A DNA stretch of 64,000 bases from Vigna angularis (lineage: Eukaryota; Streptophyta; Magnoliopsida; Fabales; Fabaceae), in the NCBI RefSeq assembly GCF_016808095.1, contig NC_068971.1, positions 18,774,501 through 18,838,500 of the forward strand, in the 5' to 3' direction. The notes beneath the pieces were generated by a model. That model was not told the origin of the DNA and searched no databases. It saw only the letters and a program-made list of their open reading frames with translations. Shown piece by piece: positions 21,867-33,493 of the stretch. Within the stretch, counting starts at the first letter, position 1. Each line of letters opens with the position of its first letter. Both the position numbers and the translations under genes were made by a program.

Positions 21867-22619
21867 TGTCGTTTCAATTTTACATGCAAGTCTTCCCAAC
21901 TAGTATTTTTGAGCTTGGAGGTCAAGTACTACAAACTTAGAATTGTTTGCTTACCTTGCCAAAGTATTACAATTTTTTTATTATTCACTTGTTTCGGGCA
22001 GTATATAAAAACATGATTTTAAACTTCTTTTAATTTGTAAAATTAATTTTTAGTACAATTAAATTTGAAGCTAACTGAATTATATTCAATGTTTTATTTT
22101 CAAGGTAAGTCTATAGAAAATTAATATTTATGTTACATATGTGTTTATTTTTCACTTTCAAGAATAAATTTGATGTAGTTTTCTTGGATCAATCCTCGGC
22201 ATTTATTGGTGATGTTATGTTTCTTATTTCAAAATGCTTGTATTCTTGCCTTTTTACCGATAGAAAAAAGAGTTAAACTATTATTACCGATTAACTATTA
22301 TGTTATATTGTAGGTGTATCTGACCAAATGAGAATGTGAAACAATGAAAATAAAGAAGAAGAAAGAAATTAGACATTGTTTCTTTTTTAGTAATGTAATG
22401 AGCATCTTAGTCATATTTTTAGTATGTTAATTTAATATTGAACATCTTTCTTTTTAACATATGAACAATAAGTTGAATGAACATATTAATATGTCGAACA
22501 ATATAGTTTATTTTATATATATAGCAAATATTATTTCATTGTTTGTTTGGTTAATAAAACTAATTTTATCATAATCTCATTTTATTACAATCAAAAACTA
22601 AAAGAAAATTGTACACATT
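21650..22619. other. AT-rich DNA without genes; (TA)n at 21792-21863
   Basis: Contains a 72-bp TA microsatellite and otherwise AT-rich unique-looking sequence. It may be host DNA continuing from the ABCB pseudogene side of the chromovirus target site. No credible ORF. Confidence 0.6.
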
Positions 22620-22918
22620 TCTTATGGTTTCAGCAAAACCCCCGCTAATTCCGGTAGTTTCAACAAAACCCCCACTAATTCCGACGGTTTCAACAAAACC
22701 CCCGCTAATTCTGGCGGTTCCAATAAAACCCACTAATTTCGACAGTTTTCTCAAAATCCCCCCTAATTCTGACGATTTCTCAAAAAACCGCCAGTAATTA
22801 CTTAGCGACGCAGCTTTTCCTAGAGGTTTTCCTAACCGCGGGTAACATACTTTCCAGGGGTTAAAACCGCCGAAAACAAAAAAAGTAACTCCCGATAAAA
22901 ATCTAAATTTTTGTAGTG
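22620..22918. mobile_element. CACTA right-end fragment with 31-bp subterminal repeats
   Basis: Six degenerate units of about 31 bp (GTTTCAACAAAACCCCCGCT plus AATTCCGACG) run from about 22626 to 22800. Palindromic CCGCGG-type and ACCGCCG motifs follow, then the terminus TTTTTGTAGTG at 22918, the reverse of CACTACAAAAA. No matching left end is visible, so the element is truncated. The frames over the repeats are artefacts. Confidence 0.6.
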
Positions 22919-23499
22919 TATTATTTTTTCTTTTTTCTTGAACTCTTCATCTCTGTTTAATTTCAACTAATAAAAGATATTCATTAAAAACATTTAAAAT
23001 AGAAGTACAAGTTAATATGATGAGAATATTTAATATACATATAGAAGATAAGTAATTATATACATCTAATTATCCGGTCAAAAAGATAAATAAACATTAA
23101 GATCCGATTATAAGATTCGTATATGAAATTTTAACCTACTAAAATAAGGAAGAATCTCTAATTTTATTTGTTATCATACTCCATGTTTGTTATTATATTC
23201 TTGAATATCAATAAGTTCAAATAATTTATCAATACATATTATTAAATAAGTATCATCATCAAATACTCATCTTTTATTTAAATACTCACAAAATATTTAA
23301 TATTGATTTAAAGGTAGAAATCCTTACATGTAGGTTTTTATTTTCGAGTCAACTAAATTCGAATCTATAACTATACCTCGAAACAACCCTCAATATTTTA
23401 ATATATATATTCATCTTAATATATATATTCATCCTAAATTAACATAACGATTATTAGATATATTGTCATAACTCTTAAATTCTGTAGAGAAAGTGGAAG
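22919..23499. other. AT-rich sequence, no feature recognised
   Basis: Low-complexity AT-rich DNA with short ATATAT runs. No ORF, TIR or LTR signal seen. Confidence 0.6.
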
Positions 23500-23947
23500 C
23501 CAAGTGGAGGGGTGAGAATTTAGAAATTCAGAAAGTGGAAGACAGGTGTGAGCAGCAGAGTGAACCGATCGGTTTTTGACGGTAGTATTTAAGTAAAAAT
23601 TTTAAATGTGGTGCCACTTTCTGCATGCCTTTTTCTTCCCCAACTTCCTGAACTCTCATTTTCTCCCCCTTCTCTCTAACTTCTCTCTAAACTACCATCC
23701 TTTTCTCCACTAATTCTCACGTTTTCCTTCATTCGATCATTCATCAGATTTTGTTTGAAGTTGGCTGATGGCAAGGGTTCTCTTTTCAAACAGTCAAGTG
23801 GTGGTTTGAGCCGGTAGGTCTTTCTACTTCTAAGAAAGTCTAGTTTTGGGCACATGCAAACCAAGTTTTTGTTTGCATGTGTTTATTTTCTTCTTCTTCT
23901 AAGATTCTGATCACATTTATGGTCTTGTGGTTGGTTTATTTTCCTCA
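23500..23947 (+). repeat. Tekay-like LTR fragment
   Basis: Matches the LTR at 51844-52250, including ACACATGCAA/TTGCATGTGT on both sides of AACCAAGTTT and TGATCACATTTATGGTC. Cut at its right end by a CACTA terminus at 23948. Confidence 0.6.
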
Positions 23948-24432
23948 CACTACAAAAAAAAAAACCTTATTTAGAGGGGGTTATTTTGGGGAGGTTATAA
24001 AAAAACCCCTCAAATTAACATACTTTAAGATGTTTAATTTAAATTATCTAATTGACAATATTTGTGGGAGTTTTAATTCCTTTCAAGAGAGGTTTATAAC
24101 CTCTTCAATAAAAATATATTTTTATTCATCATTTTCTAATTCTTTTACATTTTTCCCTCTAAAAATTTTAGACTAAGTTTCATTTTAGCAATTCTAAAAT
24201 TTTATTCCCTCTAGATCTAAAACTCATCTTTGCCTAAATCCATTATTTTTCTAAAAGTTAATTTTCCTCTAAAAATCTTCTGACAATTTCTCCCTTCATT
24301 TCACCACCTGAAGCCTAGTTTCTCCCTTCATTCCATCCGTTCTCTCCCTCTTCTTTCATTTCTCCTTTAGATTGCCCAGTGTTTTCCTTTTTCTTTCACA
24401 TTCGTAGTCGGCGGACAGAGCTGCAACGGTGG
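23948..24432. mobile_element. CACTA-like left end
   Basis: Begins CACTACAAAAAAAAAAA within an LTR fragment, followed by inverted-repeat-rich sequence (GAGGGGGTTATTTTGGGGAGG, then AACCCCTC). Exon- or UTR-like CT-rich DNA follows, into which the solo LTR at 24433 inserted. No right end found. Confidence 0.5.
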
Positions 24433-26087
24433 TGATGAGTCAATATTTTCTTGACTTCACCTAGTCTATTGTGCTAGAATTAATCAGGGAATTATGCTTA
24501 AATGTCCGGTATTTTTCCGTTTTTGTTAATTGTGCTTAATTTGACCAGAAATTCTTATTTTAATTAATTTTAATTATCTGAGTTAATTATTTTCATCATT
24601 GACTGTAGGAAAATTTTGAGATACATTTTGGGACATCAGGAAGAATACAAATAAATTCAAGACTCTCCACACAGACATTTTAGAATTAATTAAATTGTAA
24701 TTCAGTAGTTTAGAATTTTTGAATCAACTCTTACATTTTGGATCAATTTTTGGTAAAGTAGATTAGACCCAAAAGTAGAGGTTAGTGACTTGGATCCTAG
24801 GGTTTTATTGTGTGGACCCCACCCTTATTAAAGAGAGGACACACGGCCAAGGGCTACCGCCGCCACTTGCCACTTGTTTTTCGGAGGCTCGGCTTTTGAA
24901 TGTTTCATGGAGAGTACAGCCGCCACTCACTCTCGGATATTTTTTTGAGCTTTTGCCTTGAACGTTTGAGAGAAATGGATGAAGGAGATTTACTTTAATT
25001 TTATGTTGTTGATTACAAATTGCCGTTTTCATTTCTTTGGTTCAAGCAATTTTTTTATTAGAGAAACGTTGAACGTTGGGTGCACCTTGAGAAGGTAGCT
25101 GGTTCCTTTACCTTGCTGGAAGGGAACACACGGCCCAAGTCCAGCCGCCACACTCTTATTCTGCTTTGGTTTCCCTGTTACGAAGTTTGACTCATGAATG
25201 AAAATGGGTTCAGGATTTTTTGCATTGAAAAGCAAGCCACGCTGATTCTCTTGGAAAGAAGTAGATGCACAAGCCGAAAACGGGGTCACGGCCAGAACGA
25301 GCAGCAGCAGCACGCGCAAGGGTAGCCACCTAGGAAAAGGGCTGATTCAAGAAGGAGTTGGAGAAGGGTAGTGGTGTCACGTCTCTCCAGCTGTTCTAGC
25401 AACACGCTGATTCAAGAAGTGGAGCAGCGTGAATGGACAACGCTTTACTTTTGCTAACAGTCATTTGATTCAAGCGGTGATTGATTGGTGCAGCACGTGA
25501 TTGAGCTTTGCTTTCTTTTAAAGTCTAGGATTTTAGGTTGTGCACGGCGTGGACATTTGAGGCTGGAGCGGTGCACACATGGGTCACGGCATGGTGATTT
25601 ATTTTGTTTTAAAAAAAAGAGGGTCTTCTTTATATTGTGTTAATGCAGGGTCTTCTTTATATCGGGTTAATGCTTGAACCGGTGGTGATTTTGTTTTACA
25701 ATTTCCAAGCTTTATTCTAACGTGTATTTAATTTGTTTGTTCAACATTGCAATTTAAGAGTATTGACGCGTTTGTCATTTATTTCTTTCATGTTAATTAG
25801 TTCACACACTTGCTTTAGAGACCGTTCGCTCTCAATGTAGAACCGTTCGTTTTTCATGTTTTGTTCGTTTATTTCAATGCTTTCAATTATGTTCGGTCGT
25901 GTTTAATTCCCAGTTTTAATTTAGTTCGTTTCTAATCACAAAAACACTTTTAAACCCCCCCCACTTCGTGTTTGACCTGATTCTCGAACCACAGTTTGGT
26001 CCTTGAGAGACGACCTAGGAGTCACTTCCTAGCACTATACTGCATTATTTTATGCAATCAAATTTTATGGGCCGCGACAGCCGCACA
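24433..26087 (+). mobile_element. Solo LTR, 1,655 bp
   Basis: Begins TGATGAGTCAATATTTTC and ends GCGACAGCCGCACA, flanked by GGTGG on both sides (24428-24432, 26088-26092). It is the same family as the LTR at 46477-48323 and the pieces at 41053 and 63626. No internal domain, so a product of LTR-LTR recombination. Minus-strand frames at 24805-25319 are not conserved in the other LTR copies. Confidence 0.85.
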
Positions 26088-26092
26088 GGTGG

Positions 26093-27428
26093 TTCTGCAG
26101 ATCGACAGACAGCGGAGCTCATAACGTCACGGTCGATAGGTACATCGTTCTAGAACCCTTTGTGCTTTTATTTGGTGCAGCGTTTTAGTGGGATATCTTC
26201 TTCTCAGTCTCAATCATGTTTTTCATGAATGAGTAAATTGAGTTCTTGGTTAAGGAATTCGACTTCAGTTCCACATGGACCAACACATTTGGTTTTCCTT
26301 TTAGTTTTTGTACGCTCAAATGAATATTGACTTGAAAGTGTCTAATTCATCAAGTTTATGCATTTTATTGAGTGATGTATGTGTTTTATTGTGTGTGTGC
26401 GTGTATATATTACTTATTTTGTAAATAGCTTTCCTTCATCATGTAAGGGAACTTTACGGAGGAAATCCACTGTTTGTTTGTTGTTCTCTACGTCATCATG
26501 TTATTGCTAATTAAAACTTGGTGTCGAAATTTGAACCTTGAAATAATATTTGATTTACATTGTAATGTTAGTAATTTATGATATGTTTTTCATCTAAAAT
26601 ATGGCAAATGATCTACTTCATCTTACCTTAAACCTTATCGTTTTTGTAAATTCTGCATAATTTAGTTTTAAGTGGTAAAGACTTGTTACTTTTGGGGAGC
26701 AGTGGAACATCTGAATTTGTGTCGTAATAAGTATTCAGGAATTGTTTATTTGGTGGAAATCGGTTGACTTCCATCGATGGTTTTTAAATCTAACACCAAG
26801 TGTTTTGGTCGTTTACTCCTAGTTAATTGCTACAAACCTTATCTCAATGACTATGGGTGTACATACCTTGAATTGCCTTACATAAAGCTCACCGGTTCTA
26901 GTTGAGGAGTGTAGACTAAATTTCTCTTGGTTATCCATATAGTAATGAAATTATGTATTTTTGTAAGTGCATTGTTAGCAAAATCACGTTTTCTTCTGGT
27001 TAAGCGACAAAATTATGAACGGGTACATCGACACATGAACAGTTAGTTGGCAATGCGTAGGCTATTAGTTAGGTTGTCACTATCAGGAATAATTGAGTTT
27101 TTTATTTGATCTTCATCTTTAAGATTTACATCAAATGAATTATTTTCACTCCCTATCACACTTGACATGACTTTTTTTTACAAAATTTAGACGGCTGTTA
27201 GAAAGATTAACGAAAGAGAAACAAAGTTGTGATGTCCTTTTCTCTAATGGGGACCAACAGAAAAAGCCTTGGCCTTTAGTGAATAAATAAAATAGTAATG
27301 ATGAAAATAAGTTCCCTTATAAATATCTCTGAGTTCACCGTAGGATATTCATATTATATAGCTAGCAAGTGCCTACCAGACAAGGATATTTCTATATTAA
27401 AAATGTTAATAAAAATGATAAGAAGAAT
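26093..27428. other. No gene recognised
   Basis: Continues the sequence interrupted by the solo LTR. AT-rich, no long ORF. Possibly the interior of the CACTA-like element begun at 23948. Confidence 0.5.
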
Positions 27429-29329
27429 CACTACAGGAAATGCGCGTTTTTCCGGCGGCTTTTTACCAACGGCTTATAAGCCCTCGGTAATGCAATGGTG
27501 AATTCATTTACAGACAGTTTAGAGGCCTTCGGTAATGTCTTCGAAGAATTTTAAGTTGTTCCCTCTCTGCAATTCATTTTCCCACCAGCCCTATTATTTG
27601 TCGTATTCTTCGTCGCCCAAAACCCTTCCCCTTTGCTCCTTCAACGATACGAAAGCCATAGTCTTCCTCTCCTCTGCCCAAATTTCAGAAATTCCCCCTC
27701 TCCTCTGCCAAATTTCAGAAATTCCTCCAGCGATACCAAAGCCCTAGTCCGTTTTTGGTCACCCTAAGGCGTTCTCCCGCGGAGGTGTGGTCGTTGGTGG
27801 TCTGATGTTTTCGGTAGGGTGGTGGGTCGTGCTAGTCGGCGTATTGCGGTAGTGGTGGTAGGTCATCGAGGTTGGCTTGACGGCAGCGAGGTGATGTGGG
27901 CTTATTAAGTTCGTGGTCGTGGTCTGCAGAGGCTGGCATCTTCGTCCATTTTCCTTTCGAGGTAAGTTTTTTTTCAAAATTGAATTTTTGTCGAGAAGAA
28001 ATTGTACTTGAATGATGCCTGCTTTCTTTCTTTTTTTCGTTTTCATGTTGTTTTGTCTCTGTCATTGTGTGTGTGGTAGAAATTGTGTTCTTTTTGTGTG
28101 GCCTTAGAGGTTTTGAAGGTGCCAACATTCTTTGGATATTGGTCGTTGAGGATATTTGAATGAATAGATTCTTGGATGCTTAACTGGAAACTGTGATTAA
28201 ATTCAACTGCTTCCTTCTTTAGGCACCACTAGTGTGAGTAACTAACTAGTATATTCATTGTTTACTGTAGTGCTAAGAGCTTTTATTGCTCTGTGTATAA
28301 TGTTAGTATTGACTTTCAATAACTGGAAAATTGCAATTATTAATTATAAGTGTTCCCATTGTTAGCTTGGTAATTGGATCATTGAATTTAGAGCCTTTCA
28401 GCCCCTATGCTGGACATGAGCTATTTGCTCTTTGTATGAAACACACTAAGTTTTCTTATAGCTTTTCCATAATGATGTAGATGATTTAGCTACTGTGTTG
28501 TGTTCTTACCTTTTCATTTAACTAAATTTCCTTGTAGGAAAGTACAATATGTGAACATTGATCTTCTATCCACTAGTGAACCTGTATAGCTTGCATTGGT
28601 GTGTTAATAATCATGGGAGAACCACACCATAAAAAGTTAGTTGTTTCAGTTGGAAAGCTCAACAAGGTCTAGCTAACCCAGCTTTAAAATCCTTTACATT
28701 TGTGGGACTCAAGTCCTATACCAAATGGAATCTAACATCCCATCACACTCCATTATAATCATGTTGGTTTGTTATGCACTTTTCCTTTGACTACCCTGCT
28801 GAGAAGTGTAATACCTATTTAGCTTGTTTGCTGTTGACAAACATTTTTTACACTCTTGTACTAACTAATAAGAACCTCTGGTGAATCATACCACAAAATC
28901 TAGCTATTGTAGTTGAAGAGCCATTGAACCTGACAGTCCATACTAGAGTCCTTACTTGAAATATGGGACGGAACTCCCATACTTTGCAATTGGATCCTAA
29001 CATCACTTTTTCACTATTCTTGAATAAGACTATTTTTGGGGTTCTCTTGTGAAGTGCTTAAAACTCTGTATGTTGCAGATTGAAGGTGAGGTTCTCTTGC
29101 ATTGAGCATGAATTGAGTAATGAGACTAACTGGATGTTATATGCCTTGGCAATGTTTAAACAAGATCAATCTTCCAGCCATCTTTGGTTCATTCTTTTGT
29201 CTACTGCAGGTTTTACTTTAACTTCCTATAGCTTATGCTTGAGATCAATGGAGTAGGGACTTGCTTGCATCCAATTTATTTTGTTTCCATCCATAAATCT
29301 GTTTCATTTTGTAAAAATACGAAGATCTC
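27429..29329 (+). mobile_element. CACTA left part (CCTTCGGTAA family)
   Basis: Left terminus CACTACAGGAAATGCGCG with subterminal CC(T/C)TCGGTAATG repeats (27480-27540), the same motif family as the complete CACTA at 55919-59187. A CT-rich leader-like region and AT-rich, intron-like DNA follow. It is interrupted at 29330 by an Athila-like element. The transposase-associated region at 33494-34322 on the other side probably belongs to the same CACTA. Confidence 0.6.
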
Positions 29330-30569
29330 TGATAACAGTTGAAAAACTGTTATTTTCATGCTTAAAATTGACACTAAAAGCAACCTTTATACTTAGAAAC
29401 TAGCTTGAAATCATGCTTTTATTCATATTTTTAGAAATAAGAGAGCTGGACAGGTTTATGCTTGATTTCAGTGTTTTTGTGCAGGTTTTAAGGTGAATTT
29501 AGTGAAAGAAGTGAAGAAGGAGAGAGATGGAATCAGAAAAGACATCAAAAAGTGCAAAAGGAGAAGCCGCAACTGCCGCTCAGCGGCCGTTTACCGCTGA
29601 GCGGCACTCAGGCGTTCACGTTGGCACCGCTGAGGGGCAAAATGGCCGCTGAGGGGAGAAAACGACTCACGCACTTACCACGGAGCGGCACTATCTTTGG
29701 GCTTGGGCCTAATTTTCTGTAATTTACGAATAGTATATAAGCTTTAGGGTTTCCTAGGGTTTGTATCTTTGGCTAGGACGAAGCAAACACTCTCTCTTCC
29801 ACCCCTTTGAAGGAGGATCTTGGATGCTCAGGCTACCTCTTCACCTTTTTAGGGTTTTATCTTTCATTCTTTCATTATTGTTCATCTAGGTTCACCATGA
29901 ATATGGTGAACTAAGCCTTGTATGTTTGTTGGGGAATCAATGTAATCTTTTGAAGCTCTCATATATGGAATTTGTGCTTGCATCTTAATCTAAGACTTAT
30001 GCTTTCTTTCATCATTAGTTAGGGTTTTTCCTCTTTGCTCAAGGCTTGCTTTGTTTAACTCATTCAATGCATGATTATTGATTTTGTCGATACGGGAACG
30101 TACGGGGAAGTCTAGATTCGGGGAATTACTCCCAATAGTATATTGGTTGTCGTTAAGCTCTTGTGCTAAAAGAACTAATTATTAGGAATGCTAGGAATTG
30201 TATGAACTCGTAATTGGGGATAGGCCTTCTTGACAAGGTAATTTAGAGAGTGGCATTAACAATGATGACTTGAATGTTGAATTCCTAAAATATATGAGAG
30301 TGGATAAGATGAAATTGACCCCCAACAACATACTCATCCATATATTTCATTGAAAGTATTTGTATTTTGTTTTAGCCATTGATCACCCTCATGCATACAT
30401 GTTTATTTTCGTCTTTTGCATATAAAATCCAATTATTTTATTCTTAAGTCTTAGCTAATCAACAAATCACATAACTAAACTAGGTCGTGAGTCCTTTGGG
30501 AGAACGATACTTGGTCTTACCAAGTTTATTACTTGAAACGATTCGGTCATACTTGCCGATTGTAAAACA
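29330..30569 (+). repeat. 5' LTR of best-preserved Athila-like element
   Basis: Starts TGATAACAGTTGAAAAACTG and ends GATTGTAAAACA, 1,240 bp. U3 has CCGCTCAGCGG and CCGCTGAGCGG palindromic motifs (29575-29700) and TATATAAGC at 29735. W-box units are absent in this copy. No 3' LTR is present, so the element is truncated on its right. Confidence 0.8.
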
Positions 30570-30640
30570 AGTTTGTCACATCATATTTTGGTGATCATAA
30601 ATCTGTCATCAAGTTTTTGGCGTCGTTGCCGGGGACTCTG
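30570..30640 (+). promoter_or_regulatory. PBS region: degenerate first copy and intact second copy
   Basis: First copy AGTTTGTCACATCATATTTT is strongly diverged. The second, AGTTTTTGGCGTCGTTGCCG followed by GGGA (30612-30635), fits the tRNA-Asp-type PBS used by Athila-like elements. Confidence 0.65.
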
Positions 30641-30689
30641 GTTTAACTGGTTAATTTGTGTGATTATTGATTATCTTTGACTTTAATTT

Positions 30690-30846
30690 TGAAATTCTGT
30701 TTTTATTTTTCTGTTTTTATTTTATTTTATTTTATTTTATTTTATTTTCTGTTTTTATTTTTATTTTATTTTATTTTCTGAATTTTATATCTTCTCCTAT
30801 ATCTTTTTGTGCTAACCAAATATTCTAGGGTTTTGTTTTCTTGTGC
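30690..30846 (+). other. Pyrimidine-rich gag leader
   Basis: T-rich tract of TTTTATTTTATTTT and CTGTTTTTATTTT units leading to TTTTGTTTTCTTGTGCATGCAG at the gag start. It resembles a polypyrimidine tract plus 3' splice site. Same position as 7020-7275 and 38973-39215. Confidence 0.55.
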
Positions 30847-33270
30847 ATGCAGGAAGCAATTAGAACAAGGAGCAAGAAAACAACAGAACCTCTTGTTGAA
30901 GGTTTAGACGAGAGTAGACGGAGGAGAAGAATCCGAACATCTAGAGAACTTTTCCCTTCTCCGGAAACTCTGCTGCAACCATCACCACAAGGTTCTGACC
31001 ATAGCGCAATACATATGGAGAACAATAATATCAGAAGAACTCTTGCTGATTACACCAATACAGCTGGACCTCAACACTTTAACAGTATAGCTAGACCTAG
31101 AGTCAATGCAGCTAACATGGAGGTCAAACCAGCATTGATCCAACTGGTGAAGAGTAATCAATTTAATGGGTTATCTCATGAAAGCCCATATGAGCACCTC
31201 ACTACCTTCAATGAGATTTGCAACACAGTCAAGATTAATGGGGTGCCAGATGAAGCGATCAAACTTAGCTTGTTTCCTTTCTCATTGGGAGGGAATGCTA
31301 AGCTTTGGTTAAATTCTTTCCCAGAAGAAAGTTTCACAGAGTGGGAAGCAGTGGTAACAAAGTTTTTAAACAAGTACTTCCCACAATCCAAGGTGACTAA
31401 AGGCAAGCAAGAGATTTCTTCATTTAAGCAGGGCATGGAAGAATCATTGGGGCATGCATGGGACAGGTATAAAAGCTTGTTACGTAAAACTCCCACGCAT
31501 GGTTTTGAAGATCAGGAAGTAGTCTTAACTTTCCTTGGAGGTCTTGGTTCACAAACCAAGATGATGTTAGACGCCTCAGCAGGAGGCAATATTAAATGGA
31601 AAACTCCAGAGGAAGCAACAAAGATTATAGAAAACATGGCTACTAGTGATAATGAGCTGCACAGTAAGAGAGGAGCTCCTATGCAACAAAAAGGAGTTCT
31701 CCAATTACAGACACATGATGCCCTGCTAGCTCAAAACAAAATTCTAACTCAACAGCTGGAGACTCTTACTAAAACTCTTGCACAATTACCCAAAGAGTTG
31801 AAGACTGCTGCACAGGTACAATCCTAGTTGTGCGAATTGTGTGGAGGTGACCATATCAATGGTCAATGTGCTTTTCCAGCAGAAGCTTTGGAAGATGTGA
31901 ACTTTATGGCCAACCAGTTTCCGTACCGTCAAGGGAACTACAATCAGGGGTGGAAACCACACCCAAGTATTGGTCAAGGGCAAACTGGGCAAGCTGGTCA
32001 ATATAATAAGCAGCAACAGCAACCCACCTTATGGCAACAATTAGCTATGCTTAATGAAAGGTCCATGAGGATGGAGGAAACTCTCAACAATTTCATACAG
32101 AAAACTGAGTCTACCCAAAAGAGCACTGAAGCTGCTATCAAAAATTTGGAGACTCAGATGGGGCAGATCACCAAGCAGGTGGAAGAAAGGCCAAATAGAA
32201 ATTTTGGGGCTAATACTGAGGTTAACCCCAGAGAAGAATGCAAGGTGGTAGAGAGTGCTGAAGATGAGACAGTTGAGTTAGAAACAGGAGAAACAGAAGA
32301 AATAGAGAGCAAAAATACTTCTCTTTTTCCACTGCATCAAGGGAAACAACTGGACTTCACAGAATTATTCAAGATGGTGGATAATGATGCACCTCGGGAG
32401 CAGATTCTACAACAAATCACAGTTTACACGAAATCTGATGAAAACATCTCTACAAAGAAAAGACGTAGAGATGATGAGGTAAAGGAGTGTATAACTGTTA
32501 AAAAAAAGCCATTCCCTCCTAAAGCAACAGATCCAGGAAGTTTTTCTATCCCTTGTACCATAGGGAAGAAAAGGGTTAAGAAAGCTCTTCTTGATTTAGG
32601 TTCAAGTGTTAACTTGATACCTTACTCTTTACTGGAGCAAATCGGCAATGTTAATGTGAAACCTGTAAAGGTTAATCTAGTAATGGCCGATGGATCTTCA
32701 AAGGAGCCATGTGGGATTGCAGAGGATATTATAGTTTGTGTTGGCAAACTTCAGTTCTTGGCAGACTTTGTGGTGATGAAGATGGAGATAGAGAAGATAC
32801 CTATCATACTTGGAAGACCGTTTATGAAAACGGCCAGAGCTATCATTGATGTAAATGAAGGTATAGTGGTGCTCCAGGACCGAGAGGAGAGAGTGTTTGT
32901 GGACGTCTTTAAAGATGAGACGCAAACACAGGAGGAAGAAGCTAGTTATAAAGTTGCATTTCAAGATGCACACATGACTAGTCATAAAGATGAAAATCCC
33001 AAGGTTGTAGGTAACCATTGTTTGTTGTTTCAGGTGAAAAAGGAAGAAAAGATTGGAAGAGGAGGAGAAATTCCTAATGACTGGGAGAAAAGAAGACCCC
33101 AACTTGGTGCACCTATGAGAATCAAAAACAAGTTGTGGGTTGTGAAAGGCTTCAAAGAGAAGGAGATGATAGAGATAGAATCTCCATGTCTTAGAAGAAT
33201 CAAAACAGTGCACAGGAAACAGCTGAGGAGTTGGTGGGATAACAACATCAACTATGAAAAAGGAACTTGA
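30847..33270 (+). CDS. Athila-like Gag-protease with one in-frame amber codon
   Basis: One frame from ATG 30847 to 33270 (808 codons with the stop), broken only by TAG at 31825-31827. In order: a basic N-terminus; the capsid-like gag domain (about residues 85-225: QFNGLSHESPYEHL, PFSLGGNAKLWL, KYFPQSK, AWDRYKSLL); a helical Gln-rich stretch; the TAG; the zinc knuckle CELCGGDHINGQC; a Gly/Gln-rich and coiled-coil segment; then an aspartic protease with PGSFSIPCTIG, DLGSSVN (32592) and ILGRPFMKTA. The end is a tail with KNKLWVVKGFKE and RKQLRSW. A full Athila polyprotein would continue into reverse transcriptase and integrase; here a stop and motif A follow at once. The TAG replaces a CAG seen in the minus-strand copy, so it is probably a single C-to-T change. 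Readthrough cannot be excluded, but the context (TAG TTG) is not a known readthrough signal. Confidence 0.85.
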
Positions 33271-33277
33271 ACTTTAC

Positions 33278-33460
33278 TGGGTCAAGCTAATGACGTTAAA
33301 AGAGCGCTTGCTGGGAGGCACCCAGTGATTTAAAAACTTTTGATTTTATTTTGGTTTTGTAATTTTTAATTTGCTGAACATTATTGTGTAAATATTTTGC
33401 TGGACATAGCATCTACTGAAGGATGCTAGTTGGATATAGCATCTACTGAAGGATGCTAAG
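33278..33460 (+). other. Partial Athila cassette: motif A and a duplicated hairpin
   Basis: Motif A (33278-33330) follows the stop codon by 8 bases. Two identical hairpins, TAGCATC-TACTGAAG-GATGCTA, lie at 33407-33428 and 33437-33458 as a 30-bp tandem duplication. Motif B is missing because the element ends near 33485-33493, where CACTA sequence resumes. Confidence 0.7.
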
Positions 33461-33493
33461 TTGTAATTAATTTTTGTAATTAATTTTTGTAGT

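Noticed and set aside
21786..22016. Frame of alternating Tyr-Ile
   Set aside because: Translation of the (TA)n microsatellite.
22626..22800. Regularly spaced repeats, possible CRISPR-like array
   Set aside because: Units are contiguous degenerate 31-bp repeats with no unique spacers, in a plant CACTA end.
25029..25319. Minus-strand frame starting with a signal-peptide-like leucine-rich segment
   Set aside because: Lies inside a solo LTR and is not kept in the other LTR copy (46477-48323).
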